From Flexivirga meconopsidis (GTDB taxonomy: Bacteria > Actinomycetota > Actinomycetes > Actinomycetales > Dermatophilaceae): a stretch of 64,000 bases of DNA. The position numbers were made by a program, and so were the translations under genes. The stretch covers positions 806,001-870,000 of the forward strand of contig NZ_JAOBQJ010000002.1 in the NCBI RefSeq assembly GCF_026162425.1. The letters run 5' to 3'. Below are positions 34,705 through 44,619 of the stretch, in pieces. A model generated the notes under the pieces. That model made no database searches. It had not been told where the DNA came from and was given only the letters and a program-made list of their open reading frames with translations. Position 1 is the stretch's first letter. The number at the start of each line of letters is the position of its first letter.

Positions 34705-36600
34705 ATGACCGGTCCGCTGTCTCGCCGAAATTTCCTGGTCGCCGCGCTCGCCGTGCCGCTCACCGCTGCAGCAGCACCCGCCCTCGCGGTGGACCAACAC
34801 GACCAGTTCGCACCTGCCGCAACGAAATACGCGGTGCCGCCCGCGGTCCTGGCGGCGATCTCCTACGGACAGACCCGCTGGGAGGACCACGAGGGCGCAC
34901 CGAGCACCAGCCTCGGTTACGGCCCGATGCACCTGATCGACGGCGCGGCCGTGCGCGCACAGCGCGACGCCGCGCGCGGCGAGAGCGCCCCCGGCGCGCT
35001 CGACACCCTCGGCCAGGCCGCGGCGCTCACCGGCATCGACAAGCAGCGTCTGCGCACCGACCCGGCGTCGAACATCGCGGGCGGCGCGGCCGTCCTGGCC
35101 GACGCACAGCGCAGTCTGGGGCACCCCACCGGGACCGGCACCGACCCAGCGACCTGGTATGCCGCGATCGCGGCAACCTGCGGATTCACCTCTGCCGCAA
35201 CACAGCTGGGCTTCGCCGACGACGTCGTGGCCGATCTGCGCAAGGGCGTGAGCAAGCAGGCGGCCGGCGCGAAGCTGCAGCTCGCTCCGAGCAAGGTCGG
35301 TGACGTCACCGCGCAGCGTGCACCACTGGCCGCCCGTGCCGACGCGGCGCGCCGGACTCTGGCCGCCGCGGCGGTCGATGCACCCACGGGGCTCGCCGTG
35401 GACGACGTGCCGGCGCCATACGAGCAGTTGAGCGGGGGCGGTTACGGCAACCACGACCTCGCGCGACGACCTGCGTCACCGTCGATCACCCACATCGTGA
35501 TCCACGACATGGAGGGCTACTACGCGAGCAGCCTCAAGCTGGTCCAGGACCCGACGTATGTCGCGTGGAACTACTCGGTCCGCTCCAGCGACGGGCGGAT
35601 TGCGCAGCACCTGCAGGCCAAGGACATCGGCTGGCACGCCGGCAACTGGTACTTCAACATGCATTCGATCGGCATCGAGCACGAAGGTTTCGCGGTCGCC
35701 GGCCCGAAGTGGTTCAGCGAGGCGATGTACCGCACCTCGGCGAAGCTGGTCGCCTATCTGGCCACCAAGTACGGCGTGCCGCTCGACCGGGCGCACATCA
35801 TCGGTCACGACCAGGTGCCGGCGACAACCACCTCTGGGATCGCCGGGATGCACTGGGACCCGGGCCCCTTCTGGGACTGGGAGCACTACTTCGAGCTGCT
35901 GGGCAAGCCGCTCACCACGGGCACCACGACGACCGCGCCGGTCATCGGGGACGTGGTGCGCATCCTGCCCGGCTTCGCCGGCAACGGGCAGGTCCTCACC
36001 GGCTGCGACACCAACAACCCGCCGCTCTGCGTCACGAACGGCCCGCAGCCGGGCGCCAACTTCGTCGCGTTGCACAAGTTGGCGAGCGACAGTTCTCCCC
36101 TGGTCGACGACATCGGCGCGCATCCGGACGGCTCGGCCTCGACCACGAACCCGTCCGACGTCAGCGCGCGCGCCGCCGCCGGCACCGACTGGGTGGTCGC
36201 TGCGGTCGACGGCGACTGGACCGCGATCTGGTATCTCGATCAGCTCGCGTGGTTTAAGAACCCGAAGGCAAAGCCGACCGCCCGAGTGGTGACCGGTGGG
36301 CGCAAGGCGCGCCCGAAGACCGGGCCGATCAAGCTCTACGGCCGCGCCTACCCGGAAGCTTCGGCATACCCGAGCTCCGTTACGGCGCAACCGATTTCGG
36401 CATACAGCTACGTGTGGGGCGTCGGCCAGGAGTATGCCGTTGTCGACGAGCGGGTGCCAACGGACTACTACAAGAGCGGCGGGTTCGACCTCAACGCTCC
36501 GGGCACCCACATCGATGTCGTCGGGACGACCAAGTACTACCTGGTCAACTTCGGGCACCGGCTGATGTATGTCAAGGCGGCGGACGTCGTCGTGAGCTGA
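34705..36600 (+). CDS. TAT-exported N-acetylmuramoyl-L-alanine amidase, copy 1
   Basis: 631 residues. The TAT signal SRRNFLVAALAVPLTAAAAPALA is cleaved after about residue 28. Residues 30-230 are a helical domain of unknown family. An amidase_2 (AmpD/PGRP-like) domain follows, with probable zinc ligands His267 (IVIHDMEG), His368 (IIGHDQ) and Asp385 (MHWDPGP). About 230 C-terminal residues look like repeated beta-rich (SH3-like) modules that could bind cell wall. The enzyme should cleave between MurNAc and L-Ala outside the membrane. It is closely similar along its length to the next gene, so the two arose by tandem duplication. Confidence 0.87.
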   Translation: MTGPLSRRNFLVAALAVPLTAAAAPALAVDQHDQFAPAATKYAVPPAVLAAISYGQTRWEDHEGAPSTSLGYGPMHLIDGAAVRAQRDAARGESAPGALDTLGQAAALTGIDKQRLRTDPASNIAGGAAVLADAQRSLGHPTGTGTDPATWYAAIAATCGFTSAATQLGFADDVVADLRKGVSKQAAGAKLQLAPSKVGDVTAQRAPLAARADAARRTLAAAAVDAPTGLAVDDVPAPYEQLSGGGYGNHDLARRPASPSITHIVIHDMEGYYASSLKLVQDPTYVAWNYSVRSSDGRIAQHLQAKDIGWHAGNWYFNMHSIGIEHEGFAVAGPKWFSEAMYRTSAKLVAYLATKYGVPLDRAHIIGHDQVPATTTSGIAGMHWDPGPFWDWEHYFELLGKPLTTGTTTTAPVIGDVVRILPGFAGNGQVLTGCDTNNPPLCVTNGPQPGANFVALHKLASDSSPLVDDIGAHPDGSASTTNPSDVSARAAAGTDWVVAAVDGDWTAIWYLDQLAWFKNPKAKPTARVVTGGRKARPKTGPIKLYGRAYPEASAYPSSVTAQPISAYSYVWGVGQEYAVVDERVPTDYYKSGGFDLNAPGTHIDVVGTTKYYLVNFGHRLMYVKAADVVVS

Positions 36601-36710
36601 ACCGGCCGCGAAGTTCTTCGACGATTGGAAAGCATTTACCCACCAATCGGTGGCATGGTGAATCAGTCAGCGTTCACCCCCGGCTAGCGCCCGTGCCCTT
36701 CGGAGACACC

Positions 36711-38615
36711 ATGAGTAGACCGCTCTCCCGACGAAACTTCCTGGTTGCCGCACTCGCGGTGCCGCTCACCGCGGCCGCCGCGCCCGCGCTCGCGGTGGAC
36801 GAGCAGGACCTGTTCACAACTGCCGCGGCCAAGTACGGCGTGCCGCCCGCGGTGCTCGCTGCCGTCTCCTACGGACAGACTCGCTGGGAGGACCACGCCG
36901 GCCGGCCGAGCACCAGCCTCGGCTACGGCCCGATGCACCTGATCGACGGCACCAAGGCACAGTCCCTGCGCGACAACGCGCGGGGTGACTCGGCGCCCTC
37001 GGTGGTCGACACTCTCGCCCAGGCGGCCACTCTCACCGGCATCGACACGCAGCACCTGCGGACCGATCCGGCGTCGAACATCGCCGGAGGCGCCGCCGTG
37101 TTGTCCGCCGCGCAACGCGCGCTCGGGCACGCGATCGGCACCGGCACCGACCCGGCGAGCTGGTATGCCGCGATCGCCAGCACCAGCGGATTTACCTCTG
37201 CCGCAACGCAGCTGGGCTTCGCCGACGACGTCGTGGCCGACCTGCGCAAGGGCGTGAGCAAGCAGGCAGCCGGCGCGAAGCTGCAGTTGTCACCCACCAA
37301 GGTCGGTGACGTCAGCGGTCAGCGGGCGCCGTTCGCCAAGCGCGCCGCCGAGGCGGCCAAGGCCCGGCAGTCGTCGCCGATCGACGCCCCGAAGGGGCTC
37401 GCGGTCGATTGGGTGCCTGCGCCATACGAACAGACGGGACCGACTCCCGGCGACTACGGCAACCACGACCTGGCCCGCCGGCCGAAGGCGCCGATCATCA
37501 ACCAGATCGTCATCCACGACATGGAGGGCTACTACGCCGGCAGCCTCAAATTGGTCCAGGACCCGACCTACCTGGCGTGGAACTACTCGGTGCGCTCCAG
37601 CGACGGGCAGATCGCGCAGCACCTGGAGAGCAAGGATGTCGGCTGGCAGGCCGGCAACTGGTACGTCAACATGCATTCGATCGGGATCGAGCACGAGGGC
37701 TTTGCGGTCGACGGGCCGAAATGGTTCAGCGAGGCGATGTACCGCACCTCCGCGCGACTGGTCGCCTATCTCGCCAGGGAATACGCCATCCCGCTGGACC
37801 GCGCGCACATCATCGGCCACGACCAGGTGCCGGCCACGACCACCGCCGGGATCGCCGGGATGCACTGGGACCCGGGCCCCTTCTGGGACTGGGAGCACTA
37901 CTTCGAGCTGCTGAAGGCGCCTCTGGACCGGGGAACGTTCCGCAACAAGGAGATTCGCGCCGGCGACGTGGTGCGCATCCTGCCCGGCTTCGACGGCAAC
38001 GAGCAGGTCGTCACCGGTTGCGACACCAACAACCCGCCGATCTGTGTGGTCGACGGGCCGCAGCCGGCGACCAACTTCGTCACACTGCACAAGCAGCCGG
38101 ACGAGGGTGCTCCCCTGGTCGACGACATCGGCCGGCACCCGGACGGTTCCGCCTCGACGACCGAGCCGGACGACATCAGCGCCCGCGCAACGGCCGGCAC
38201 GGACTGGGTGGTGGCCGAGGTCTACGGCGACTGGACCGCTATCTGGTATCTCGGGCAGAAATCGTGGTTCCGCAACCCGGTGAAGTCGCCGACCGCGCGG
38301 GTGGTGAAGAAGGCTCGTGTCGCGACCGCCAAGACCGGTGCCGTGCCGCTCTACGGCCGGGCCTATCCGGAAGCCTCGGCATACTCCGATCCGACGGATG
38401 TGCAGGCGATTTCGCCATACAGCTATGTGTGGGGTGAAGGTCAGTCGTACGTCGTGGTCGACGAGGACGTCCCCACTGACTACTACAAGGCCAAGACCTA
38501 TGACATCGACACCCCGAACGACCACATCGACATCGTCGGCAAGACCGAATATCTCATGGTCAGCTTCGGCCACCGGGTGATGTTCGTGCAGGCGAAGGAC
38601 GTGCGGGTGAGCTGA
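36711..38615 (+). CDS. TAT-exported N-acetylmuramoyl-L-alanine amidase, copy 2
   Basis: 634 residues, same architecture as copy 1, with near-identical TAT signal (RRNFLVAALAVPLTAAAAP) and the zinc-site segments IVIHDMEG, HIIGHDQVPATTT and MHWDPGPFWDW all kept. In the conserved segment GWHAGNW of copy 1 (His311), copy 2 has Gln313 instead, so the two may differ in activity or specificity. ATG 36711 starts the frame; upstream extension would run into copy 1. The spacer between copies is 110 bases. A hairpin terminator follows. Confidence 0.87.
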   Translation: MSRPLSRRNFLVAALAVPLTAAAAPALAVDEQDLFTTAAAKYGVPPAVLAAVSYGQTRWEDHAGRPSTSLGYGPMHLIDGTKAQSLRDNARGDSAPSVVDTLAQAATLTGIDTQHLRTDPASNIAGGAAVLSAAQRALGHAIGTGTDPASWYAAIASTSGFTSAATQLGFADDVVADLRKGVSKQAAGAKLQLSPTKVGDVSGQRAPFAKRAAEAAKARQSSPIDAPKGLAVDWVPAPYEQTGPTPGDYGNHDLARRPKAPIINQIVIHDMEGYYAGSLKLVQDPTYLAWNYSVRSSDGQIAQHLESKDVGWQAGNWYVNMHSIGIEHEGFAVDGPKWFSEAMYRTSARLVAYLAREYAIPLDRAHIIGHDQVPATTTAGIAGMHWDPGPFWDWEHYFELLKAPLDRGTFRNKEIRAGDVVRILPGFDGNEQVVTGCDTNNPPICVVDGPQPATNFVTLHKQPDEGAPLVDDIGRHPDGSASTTEPDDISARATAGTDWVVAEVYGDWTAIWYLGQKSWFRNPVKSPTARVVKKARVATAKTGAVPLYGRAYPEASAYSDPTDVQAISPYSYVWGEGQSYVVVDEDVPTDYYKAKTYDIDTPNDHIDIVGKTEYLMVSFGHRVMFVQAKDVRVS

Positions 38616-38629
38616 CGCTCGTCGGTATG

Positions 38630-38668
38630 GCGCAGGCGCCGGATCCCGCGCGGGTCCGGCGCCTGCGC
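38630..38668 (+). terminator. Hairpin terminator after the second amidase
   Basis: Arms GCGCAGGCGCCGG(A)TCC and its complement pair over about 17 bp around a short CGCGC loop, 14 bases after the amidase stop. No T-tract follows. Confidence 0.7.
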
Positions 38669-38674
38669 GTTGAC

Positions 38675-39018
38675 GCGTGCACAATCCGCAACCGTTTCGA
38701 GTTATGCACGCCCCAGGCCGGATCCGCGCGCACAACCCGCAACCGTTTCGAGTTATGCACGCCCCAGGCCGGATCCGCGCGCACAACCCGCAACCGTTTC
38801 GAGTTATGCACGCCCCAGGCCGGATCCGCGCGCACAACCCGCAACCGTTTCGAGTTATGCACGCCCCCGGCCAGGTCCGCGCGCACAACCCGCAACCGTT
38901 TCGACTTACGCACGCCCCCGGGCCGGGTCCGCGCGCACAACCCGCAACCGTTTCGACTTATGCACGCCCCCGGGCCGGGTCCGCGCGCACAACCCGCAAC
39001 CGTTTCGAGTTACGCACG
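38675..39018 (-). repeat. Array of seven 51-52-bp units, each an RNA hairpin on the minus strand
   Basis: Units start at 38675, 38726, 38777, 38828, 38879, 38931 and 38983. In minus-strand RNA a typical unit pairs GCGUGCAUAACUCG with CGGGUUGUGCGCGC, 14 base pairs including three G-U pairs, around the loop AAACGGUUG. Units are joined by a variable GC-rich linker such as CCCCAGGCCGGATCC. The 501-base gap between amidase 2 and rho holds this array, two hairpin terminators and no gene that I can support. Confidence 0.9.
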
Positions 39019-39060
39019 CCCCCGGCTCCACGCCCCGCCGCATACCGGGGCATACATCGA

Positions 39061-39095
39061 GAGGCCCACGAAATCCGCTGGATTTCGTGGGCCTC
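39061..39095 (-). terminator. Hairpin terminator after rho
   Basis: GAGGCCCACGAAATCC (39061-39076) pairs perfectly with 39080-39095 across a 3-base loop, 22 bases past the rho stop on the minus strand. It lies between rho and the repeat array. Confidence 0.85.
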
Positions 39096-39116
39096 TCGAT
39101 GACTTGCGTCGCTCGC

Positions 39117-41078
39117 TCAGTCCTCGTCGTCGAGCTTGATCGAGCTGGTCTGCTGCACCTGCATCAGGAACTCGGTGTTCGACGCGGTCTTCTTCAACCG
39201 GTCGAGCAGCAGCTCGATGCCCTGCTGGGAGTCGAGCGCGGCGAGCACGCGGCGCAGCTTCCACATGATCTTCAGCTCGTCCTGGCCGAGCAGGATCTCC
39301 TCGCGGCGGGTGGACGACTGGTTGACGTCGACCGCCGGGAAGATGCGGCGCTCGGCGAGCTGACGCGACAGGCGCAGCTCCCAGTTGCCGGTGCCCTTGA
39401 ACTCCTCGAAGATGACCTCGTCCATCTTCGAACCGGACTCGATGAGCGCGGTCGCGAGGATGGTGAGCGAGCCACCGTTCTCGATGTTGCGGGCCGCACC
39501 GAAGAACTTCTTCGGCGGGTAGAGCGCGGCCGAGTCGACACCACCGGACATGATGCGCCCGCTGGCCGGCGCGGCCAGGTTGTAGGCGCGACCGAGGCGG
39601 GTGATGCCGTCGAGCAGCACCACGACGTCCTGACCGAGTTCGACCAGGCGCTTGGCGCGCTCGATCGCCAGCTCGGCGACCTCGGTGTGGTCGGAGGCGG
39701 GACGGTCGAAGGTCGAGGAGATGACCTCGCCCTTGACCGAGCGCTCGAAGTCGGTGACTTCCTCCGGCCGCTCGTCGACGAGCACGACCATCAGGTGGCA
39801 CTCGGGGTTGTTGGTGGTGATCGCGTTGGCGATCGCCTGCATCACCAGGGTCTTACCGGCCTTGGCGGGCGCGACGATCAGGCCACGCTGGCCCTTGCCG
39901 ATCGGCGCGACCAGGTCGATCACCCGGTTGGTGATGTGCTTCGGGTCGTCTTCCAGACGCAGCCGCTCCTGCGGGTAGAGCGGGGTCAGCTTGGAAAACT
40001 CGACGCGCTCCTTGGCCTTCTCCGGAGTCATCCCGTTGACGGTGTCGACCCGCACGAGCGCGTTGAACTTCTGCCGGCTCGGCAGCTGCTCACCCTCGCG
40101 CAAGGCCCGTATGGCGCCAGTCACGGCGTCGCCCTTGCGCATGCCGTTCTTCTTCACCATGCCCAGCGGCACGTAGACGTCGTTCGGGCCGGGCAGGTAG
40201 CCGCTGGTGCGGACGAACGCGTAGTTGTCGAGCACGTCGACGATGCCGGCCACCGGCACGAGGACGTCGTCCTCGCGCACCGCCAGATCGACGTCGCCGA
40301 AGTCGTCGCCGCGGCCACGCCCGCGCTTGCGGTCGCGGCCCCGCTGCCGACGGCGTCCGCCGCGGTTGTTGCCGTCGTCGTTCCAGCGGTCGTTGTTGTT
40401 GCCGCCCTGCCGGTCGTTGCCGCCCTGGTTGCCCTGGCGGTTCTGACCCTGCTGACGGCCACCCTGCCGGTCGCCACCTTGCTGACGGTCGTTGTTGTTG
40501 CCGCCGCCCTGGTTGCGGTCGCGGTCGTGACGGTCGTTGCCGCCCTGGTTACGGTCCTGACGGTCCCCGCCCTGCTGACGGTCCCCGCGACGACCGCGGT
40601 CGCCCTGGTTCTTGTCGGACTGACCCTTGTCGGACTTGTCGGACTGCTCGCCGTCGGCGGGCTTGTCCTGCTCGCCAGCCTGGCCCGACTTGTCAGAGTC
40701 GGCCTTCTCAGAGTCGGCCCTGCCCGTGTCCGCCTTGTCAGACCGGCTCTGCGCTGCGCGCTGTTCGGGCTCGGCCTGCGGCGCGGGCTGCTCGGCCGGG
40801 CGCTCCTCGGGAGTCGTGGTGCCGGAGCCGGCGCGGCGCGGCGCGCGGCGCGCGCTCGTCGTACCGCCGTTGCTGGTCCCCCCGGACGCAGCGCCCCCTT
40901 CGGCGCCACGCTCGCGGATCGCCGCGAGCAGGTCGCTCTTACGCATTTTCGAGGTGCCGCTGATGCCCATCGTCACCGCGAGCTGCTTGAGCTCGTCGAG
41001 CTTCATGGTGCTGAGGCTGCCCCGGGAACTCGGCGCAGACTCGTTGGTCGACGCAGTGAGTTCGGTGGTGTCTGTCAC
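39117..41078 (-). CDS. rho: Transcription termination factor Rho with a large Arg/Gly/Asn/Gln-rich insertion
   Basis: RNA-dependent helicase, 653 residues. A Rho_N segment ([30 protein letters not shown]) is followed by about 200 residues of low complexity made of Gln-Gly-Gly-Asn-Asp-Arg motifs, then [19 protein letters not shown], the RNA-binding domain and the ATPase core with P-loop Lys409 (PAKAGKT). GTG 41078 is chosen because GGAAGGAA lies 6 bases upstream; the longer frame has no support. Such insertions are known in actinobacterial Rho proteins (Micrococcus luteus) and broaden RNA binding. The 208-base leader to thrB contains no other gene. Confidence 0.95.
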   Translation of the reverse strand: MTDTTELTASTNESAPSSRGSLSTMKLDELKQLAVTMGISGTSKMRKSDLLAAIRERGAEGGAASGGTSNGGTTSARRAPRRAGSGTTTPEERPAEQPAPQAEPEQRAAQSRSDKADTGRADSEKADSDKSGQAGEQDKPADGEQSDKSDKGQSDKNQGDRGRRGDRQQGGDRQDRNQGGNDRHDRDRNQGGGNNNDRQQGGDRQGGRQQGQNRQGNQGGNDRQGGNNNDRWNDDGNNRGGRRRQRGRDRKRGRGRGDDFGDVDLAVREDDVLVPVAGIVDVLDNYAFVRTSGYLPGPNDVYVPLGMVKKNGMRKGDAVTGAIRALREGEQLPSRQKFNALVRVDTVNGMTPEKAKERVEFSKLTPLYPQERLRLEDDPKHITNRVIDLVAPIGKGQRGLIVAPAKAGKTLVMQAIANAITTNNPECHLMVVLVDERPEEVTDFERSVKGEVISSTFDRPASDHTEVAELAIERAKRLVELGQDVVVLLDGITRLGRAYNLAAPASGRIMSGGVDSAALYPPKKFFGAARNIENGGSLTILATALIESGSKMDEVIFEEFKGTGNWELRLSRQLAERRIFPAVDVNQSSTRREEILLGQDELKIMWKLRRVLAALDSQQGIELLLDRLKKTASNTEFLMQVQQTSSIKLDDED

Positions 41079-41286
41079 GAAGGTTCCTTCCCCCTCGTCT
41101 GTGCCGGCCTCTCGATGGGCCGATCGTGTTGGGGTGTCACTTTGAGTCGCGCTGGATGCGGCGACCTCATCGCCATACGGCAAGGACCGAGTTGATCGGC
41201 CCGGAGCCTTCGGTGATGAGGCATCGAGTGAAGCCGGGACGAAAATGTCACGCGGCCGACTAACTGCCTTCGATGCAGCACCCAAC

Positions 41287-42228
41287 TTACACCGTGGAAG
41301 GTGTGGAACGCGAAACGACCCGCACGCCGGTCGTGGCGACGCCAGGTTGCAGCACCTGCCAGGTGTCGCCGAGGTCCTGCGCGCTGAGGGCGGGCGGCTG
41401 CGTGCCGAGGACGAGAACGGCCGGCCCCGCGCCGGAGATCGCCGCGGCTTCGCCGCGCGACCGCAGCACGTCCACCAGGCCCATGCTCTCGGCGTATGAC
41501 GGGCGTCGCGCCTCCTGGTGCAGCCAGTCTCGCGTTGCCGGGTACAACACCTGCGGATCACGCGTCATTCCTTCGACCAGCAGCGCCGCTCGGCCGACGG
41601 TCGACGCTGCCGCCGAGAGACTGACCGTGTCACCCAGTGCGGCCCTGGCCTTGTCAGTGGCGAGCGTGGCATGCGGGATCAGCACCGTCGGGGTGATCCC
41701 CGGGTGCAGCGGCGGCCGCACGGTGCGCCATCCGCCGCCGTGGTCGTCGGCCCAGGAGACGGTGAACCCGCCGTAGACACTCGCGGACGCGTTGTCCGGG
41801 TGCCCTTCGGCGTCACCGGCCAGATTGTTCAGCAGCGCCAACGAGGCTTCGTCGTCGATGTGATCGCGCACGAGCGCCAGCCCGACTGCGAGGCCGGCGA
41901 CGATGGCCGCGGCCGACGACCCGAGCCCGCGCGAATGCGGAATCTCGTTGCGGCAGTTGAGGATCACGCCTGTGGGCGGCTCTATGCCGAGATGTCGCCA
42001 CATCGTGACTGCGGACTGCCAGATCAGGTGACCGTCGTCGGTCGGGACGTCGTCGGCGCCGTGACCGTCGACGCTGATCACCAGTTGGTCGCCGCCGATC
42101 GTCGCCTGGACGGTGTCGAAAATGCCGAGCGCAAGGCCGATGGAGTCGAAGCCCGGGCCAAGGTTGGCGCTGCTGGCCGGCACCTGCACCGTGACCGAGC
42201 TACCGGGCGAAAAAGCTTGCCGATCCAC
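41287..42228 (-). CDS. thrB: Homoserine kinase
   Basis: GHMP-family kinase that phosphorylates homoserine, the step before threonine synthase; 313 residues. The ATP loop is PHSRGLGSSAAAIVAG, the N-terminus VPASSANLGPGFDSIGLALG, and the C-terminus has ISGAGPAVLVL. GTG 42228 follows the thrC stop by 5 bases. It is the last gene of the lysA-hom-thrC-thrB cluster. Confidence 0.96.
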   Translation of the reverse strand: MDRQAFSPGSSVTVQVPASSANLGPGFDSIGLALGIFDTVQATIGGDQLVISVDGHGADDVPTDDGHLIWQSAVTMWRHLGIEPPTGVILNCRNEIPHSRGLGSSAAAIVAGLAVGLALVRDHIDDEASLALLNNLAGDAEGHPDNASASVYGGFTVSWADDHGGGWRTVRPPLHPGITPTVLIPHATLATDKARAALGDTVSLSAAASTVGRAALLVEGMTRDPQVLYPATRDWLHQEARRPSYAESMGLVDVLRSRGEAAAISGAGPAVLVLGTQPPALSAQDLGDTWQVLQPGVATTGVRVVSRSTPSTV

Positions 42229-42233
42229 GAAAT

Positions 42234-43322
42234 TCAGCCCTCGAGATCGAGAGCGCGGGCGGCGGTCACGGCGTCGACCGGGATCCGGGTCGGCTGGACG
42301 TCCTCGCCGTCGGCGTTGCGGAGCGCCCACTGCGGATCCTTCAAGCCGTGCCCGGTCACGGTGCACACGATCGTCGCCCCGGCCGGGACGTCGCCGCGCG
42401 CGTGCATCATCAACAAACCGGCGATGCTCGCAGCCGAGCCCGGCTCGACGAAGACGCCCTCCTTGCTGGAGATGACCCGGTGCGCCTGCAGGATCTGCTG
42501 ATCGCTGACCGCGTCGATCAGCCCGGACGACTCGTCCCGGGCGGCGAGCGCCTGTCGCCAGGAGGCCGGGTTGCCGATGCGGATGGCGGTGGCGACGGTG
42601 TCCGGCTCGTCGATCGGGTGCCCCTTGACGATCGGCGCCGCGCCCGCCGCCTGGAAACCCCACATCTGCGGCGACTTGGTCGCGTGACCGTCGGAACCCT
42701 TTGCCAGAGCTGCGGATTCGCGATAACCCTTCCAGTATGCCGTGATGTTGCCGGCGTTGCCGACCGGCAGGCAGTGGATGTCGGGGGCGTCGCCGAGCAC
42801 GTCGATGACCTCGAACGCGGCGGTCTTCTGGCCCTCGATGCGGGCCGGGTTCACCGAGTTGACCAGCTCCACCGGGTAAGACTCGGCGAGTTTTCGCGCC
42901 ACATTGAGACAGTCGTCGAAGCTGCCCTCGACCTGCAGCAGCTCAGCGCCGTGGGCGATCGCCTGGGCGAGCTTGCCCATCGCGATCTTGCCCTCGGGGA
43001 CGAGCACGCCACACGTCATACCCGCCTTGATCGCGTATGCCGCAGCAGACGCCGACGTGTTGCCGGTCGACGCGCAAATCACTGCTTTCGCACCGGATTT
43101 GGCGGCCATCGAGATCGCGGCCGTCATGCCGCGGTCCTTGAACGAACCCGTCGGGTTGAGCCCCTCGAACTTCACGTAGACCTCAGCGCCGACGAGCTCG
43201 CTGAGGTAGTCGGCATGGATCAGGGGCGTGCCCCCCTCACCGAGGGTGATGACGGGAGCGTCACGCAACATCGGCAGACGATCGGCGTATTCGCGGATCA
43301 CACCGCGCCACTGTTGGGCCAT
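42234..43322 (-). CDS. thrC: Threonine synthase
   Basis: PLP enzyme converting O-phosphohomoserine to threonine; about 362 residues. PLP Lys62 lies in [10 protein letters not shown], and the phosphate loop is [16 protein letters not shown] 43322 shares one base with the hom stop (TGATG); a GTG three bases earlier is also possible. Confidence 0.96.
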   Translation of the reverse strand: MAQQWRGVIREYADRLPMLRDAPVITLGEGGTPLIHADYLSELVGAEVYVKFEGLNPTGSFKDRGMTAAISMAAKSGAKAVICASTGNTSASAAAYAIKAGMTCGVLVPEGKIAMGKLAQAIAHGAELLQVEGSFDDCLNVARKLAESYPVELVNSVNPARIEGQKTAAFEVIDVLGDAPDIHCLPVGNAGNITAYWKGYRESAALAKGSDGHATKSPQMWGFQAAGAAPIVKGHPIDEPDTVATAIRIGNPASWRQALAARDESSGLIDAVSDQQILQAHRVISSKEGVFVEPGSAASIAGLLMMHARGDVPAGATIVCTVTGHGLKDPQWALRNADGEDVQPTRIPVDAVTAARALDLEG

Positions 43323-44611
43323 CACATACCTTCCACGCGGAGCACCGATGCGACCTCGTGCACGTCGTCGGCGGCTTGTAGACCTTCGACCGTGCGAGCC
43401 AACGCCGCGTCGGTCGCCTGATGGGTGACGATCTGCAGCATGGCCAGCCCGTCGTCGGAACGGACGACGCCCTGCCGCATGCTCTCGATCGAAACTCCTT
43501 GATTTCCAAAGACATTCGACACCCGTGCCAGCACGCCGGGCTCATCCTGCACATCGAGCCGGATGAAGTAGCTGGTGCGCGCCTGGTCGATCGACAGGAT
43601 CGGCAGGGCGGCGTATGCCGACTCCCCCGGCCCGCGGCCGCCGTCGACCTTGTGGCGGGCCGCCTGCACCAGGTCTCCGAGCACCGCCGAAGCCGTCGGC
43701 TGCGCGCCGGCGCCCTGGCCGTAGAACATCAGCTCACCGGCGAGCTCGGTCTCGAGGAAGACCGCGTTGAACGCTTCCCGCACGGACGCGAGCGGGTGGG
43801 ACCGAGGCACGAGCGTCGGGTGCACCCGGGCACTGACGCCGTCGGCGGTCCGCTCGCAGATCGCAAGCAGCTTGACCGTGCACCCGATCTTGCGCGCGTC
43901 GCGGATGTCATCGGCGGTGATGCCCATGATCCCTTCGCAGTGCACGTCATCGGTCGAGACGCGGGTGTGGAAGGCGAGCGAGGCGAGGATCGCGGCCTTG
44001 GCCTGCGCGTCATGGCCCTCGACGTCGGCGGTCGGGTCGGCCTCGGCATACCCCAGTTGTTGCGCCTCGGCGAGCACGTCGGGCAGGGCAGCGCCGGTGC
44101 GGTCCATCTTGTCGAGGATGAAGTTGGTGGTGCCGTTGACGATGCCCATCACGCGCTGCACCGAGTCGCCGGCGAGGGATTCGCGCAGCGGCCGCAGCAG
44201 AGGTATGGCGCCGGCGACCGAAGCCTCGAACGACAGGTCGACGCCGCGGGCATCCGCGGCCTCGTAGAGCTGTGGCCCGTCGGCACCGAGCAGCGCCTTG
44301 TTGGCGGTGACCACGCTGGCGCCGTGCTCGATGGCGCGCAGCAGCAGTGCGCGAGCCGGCTCGATGCCACCCATCAGCTCGACCACGAGGTCTGCCTTGG
44401 TCACCAGACCCTCGGCATCCGTGGTCAACAGGTCTGCCGACACCCCGGACGCGGGCCGTGGTTTGGCTGGGTCGCGCACCGCGACGCCGATGAGTTCGAG
44501 CGGCGCGCCGACCCGGGCTGCCAGGTCGGCGGCGTCGTCGACGAGCCGTCGGGCAACCGCGCTGCCGACCACGCCGCAGCCGAGCAAGGCCACTTTCAAG
44601 GGCTCTGCCAT
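43322..44611 (-). CDS. hom: Homoserine dehydrogenase
   Basis: NAD(P)-dependent conversion of aspartate semialdehyde to homoserine; 429 residues. The Rossmann motif is [12 protein letters not shown], the catalytic region [11 protein letters not shown], and an ACT domain (about residues 350-429, [21 protein letters not shown]) provides threonine feedback inhibition in the family. It lies 8 bases after lysA and overlaps thrC. Confidence 0.97.
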   Translation of the reverse strand: MAEPLKVALLGCGVVGSAVARRLVDDAADLAARVGAPLELIGVAVRDPAKPRPASGVSADLLTTDAEGLVTKADLVVELMGGIEPARALLLRAIEHGASVVTANKALLGADGPQLYEAADARGVDLSFEASVAGAIPLLRPLRESLAGDSVQRVMGIVNGTTNFILDKMDRTGAALPDVLAEAQQLGYAEADPTADVEGHDAQAKAAILASLAFHTRVSTDDVHCEGIMGITADDIRDARKIGCTVKLLAICERTADGVSARVHPTLVPRSHPLASVREAFNAVFLETELAGELMFYGQGAGAQPTASAVLGDLVQAARHKVDGGRGPGESAYAALPILSIDQARTSYFIRLDVQDEPGVLARVSNVFGNQGVSIESMRQGVVRSDDGLAMLQIVTHQATDAALARTVEGLQAADDVHEVASVLRVEGM

Positions 44612-44619
44612 GACGTTAA

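Noticed and set aside
38675-39018. Repeat array considered as CRISPR
   Set aside because: There are no unique spacers: the linkers are themselves repeated, the period is 51-52 bp, and no cas genes are in the window.
41079-41561. Longer rho frame extending into thrB
   Set aside because: No ribosome-binding site, Arg-rich noise sequence; GTG 41078 has a strong Shine-Dalgarno sequence.
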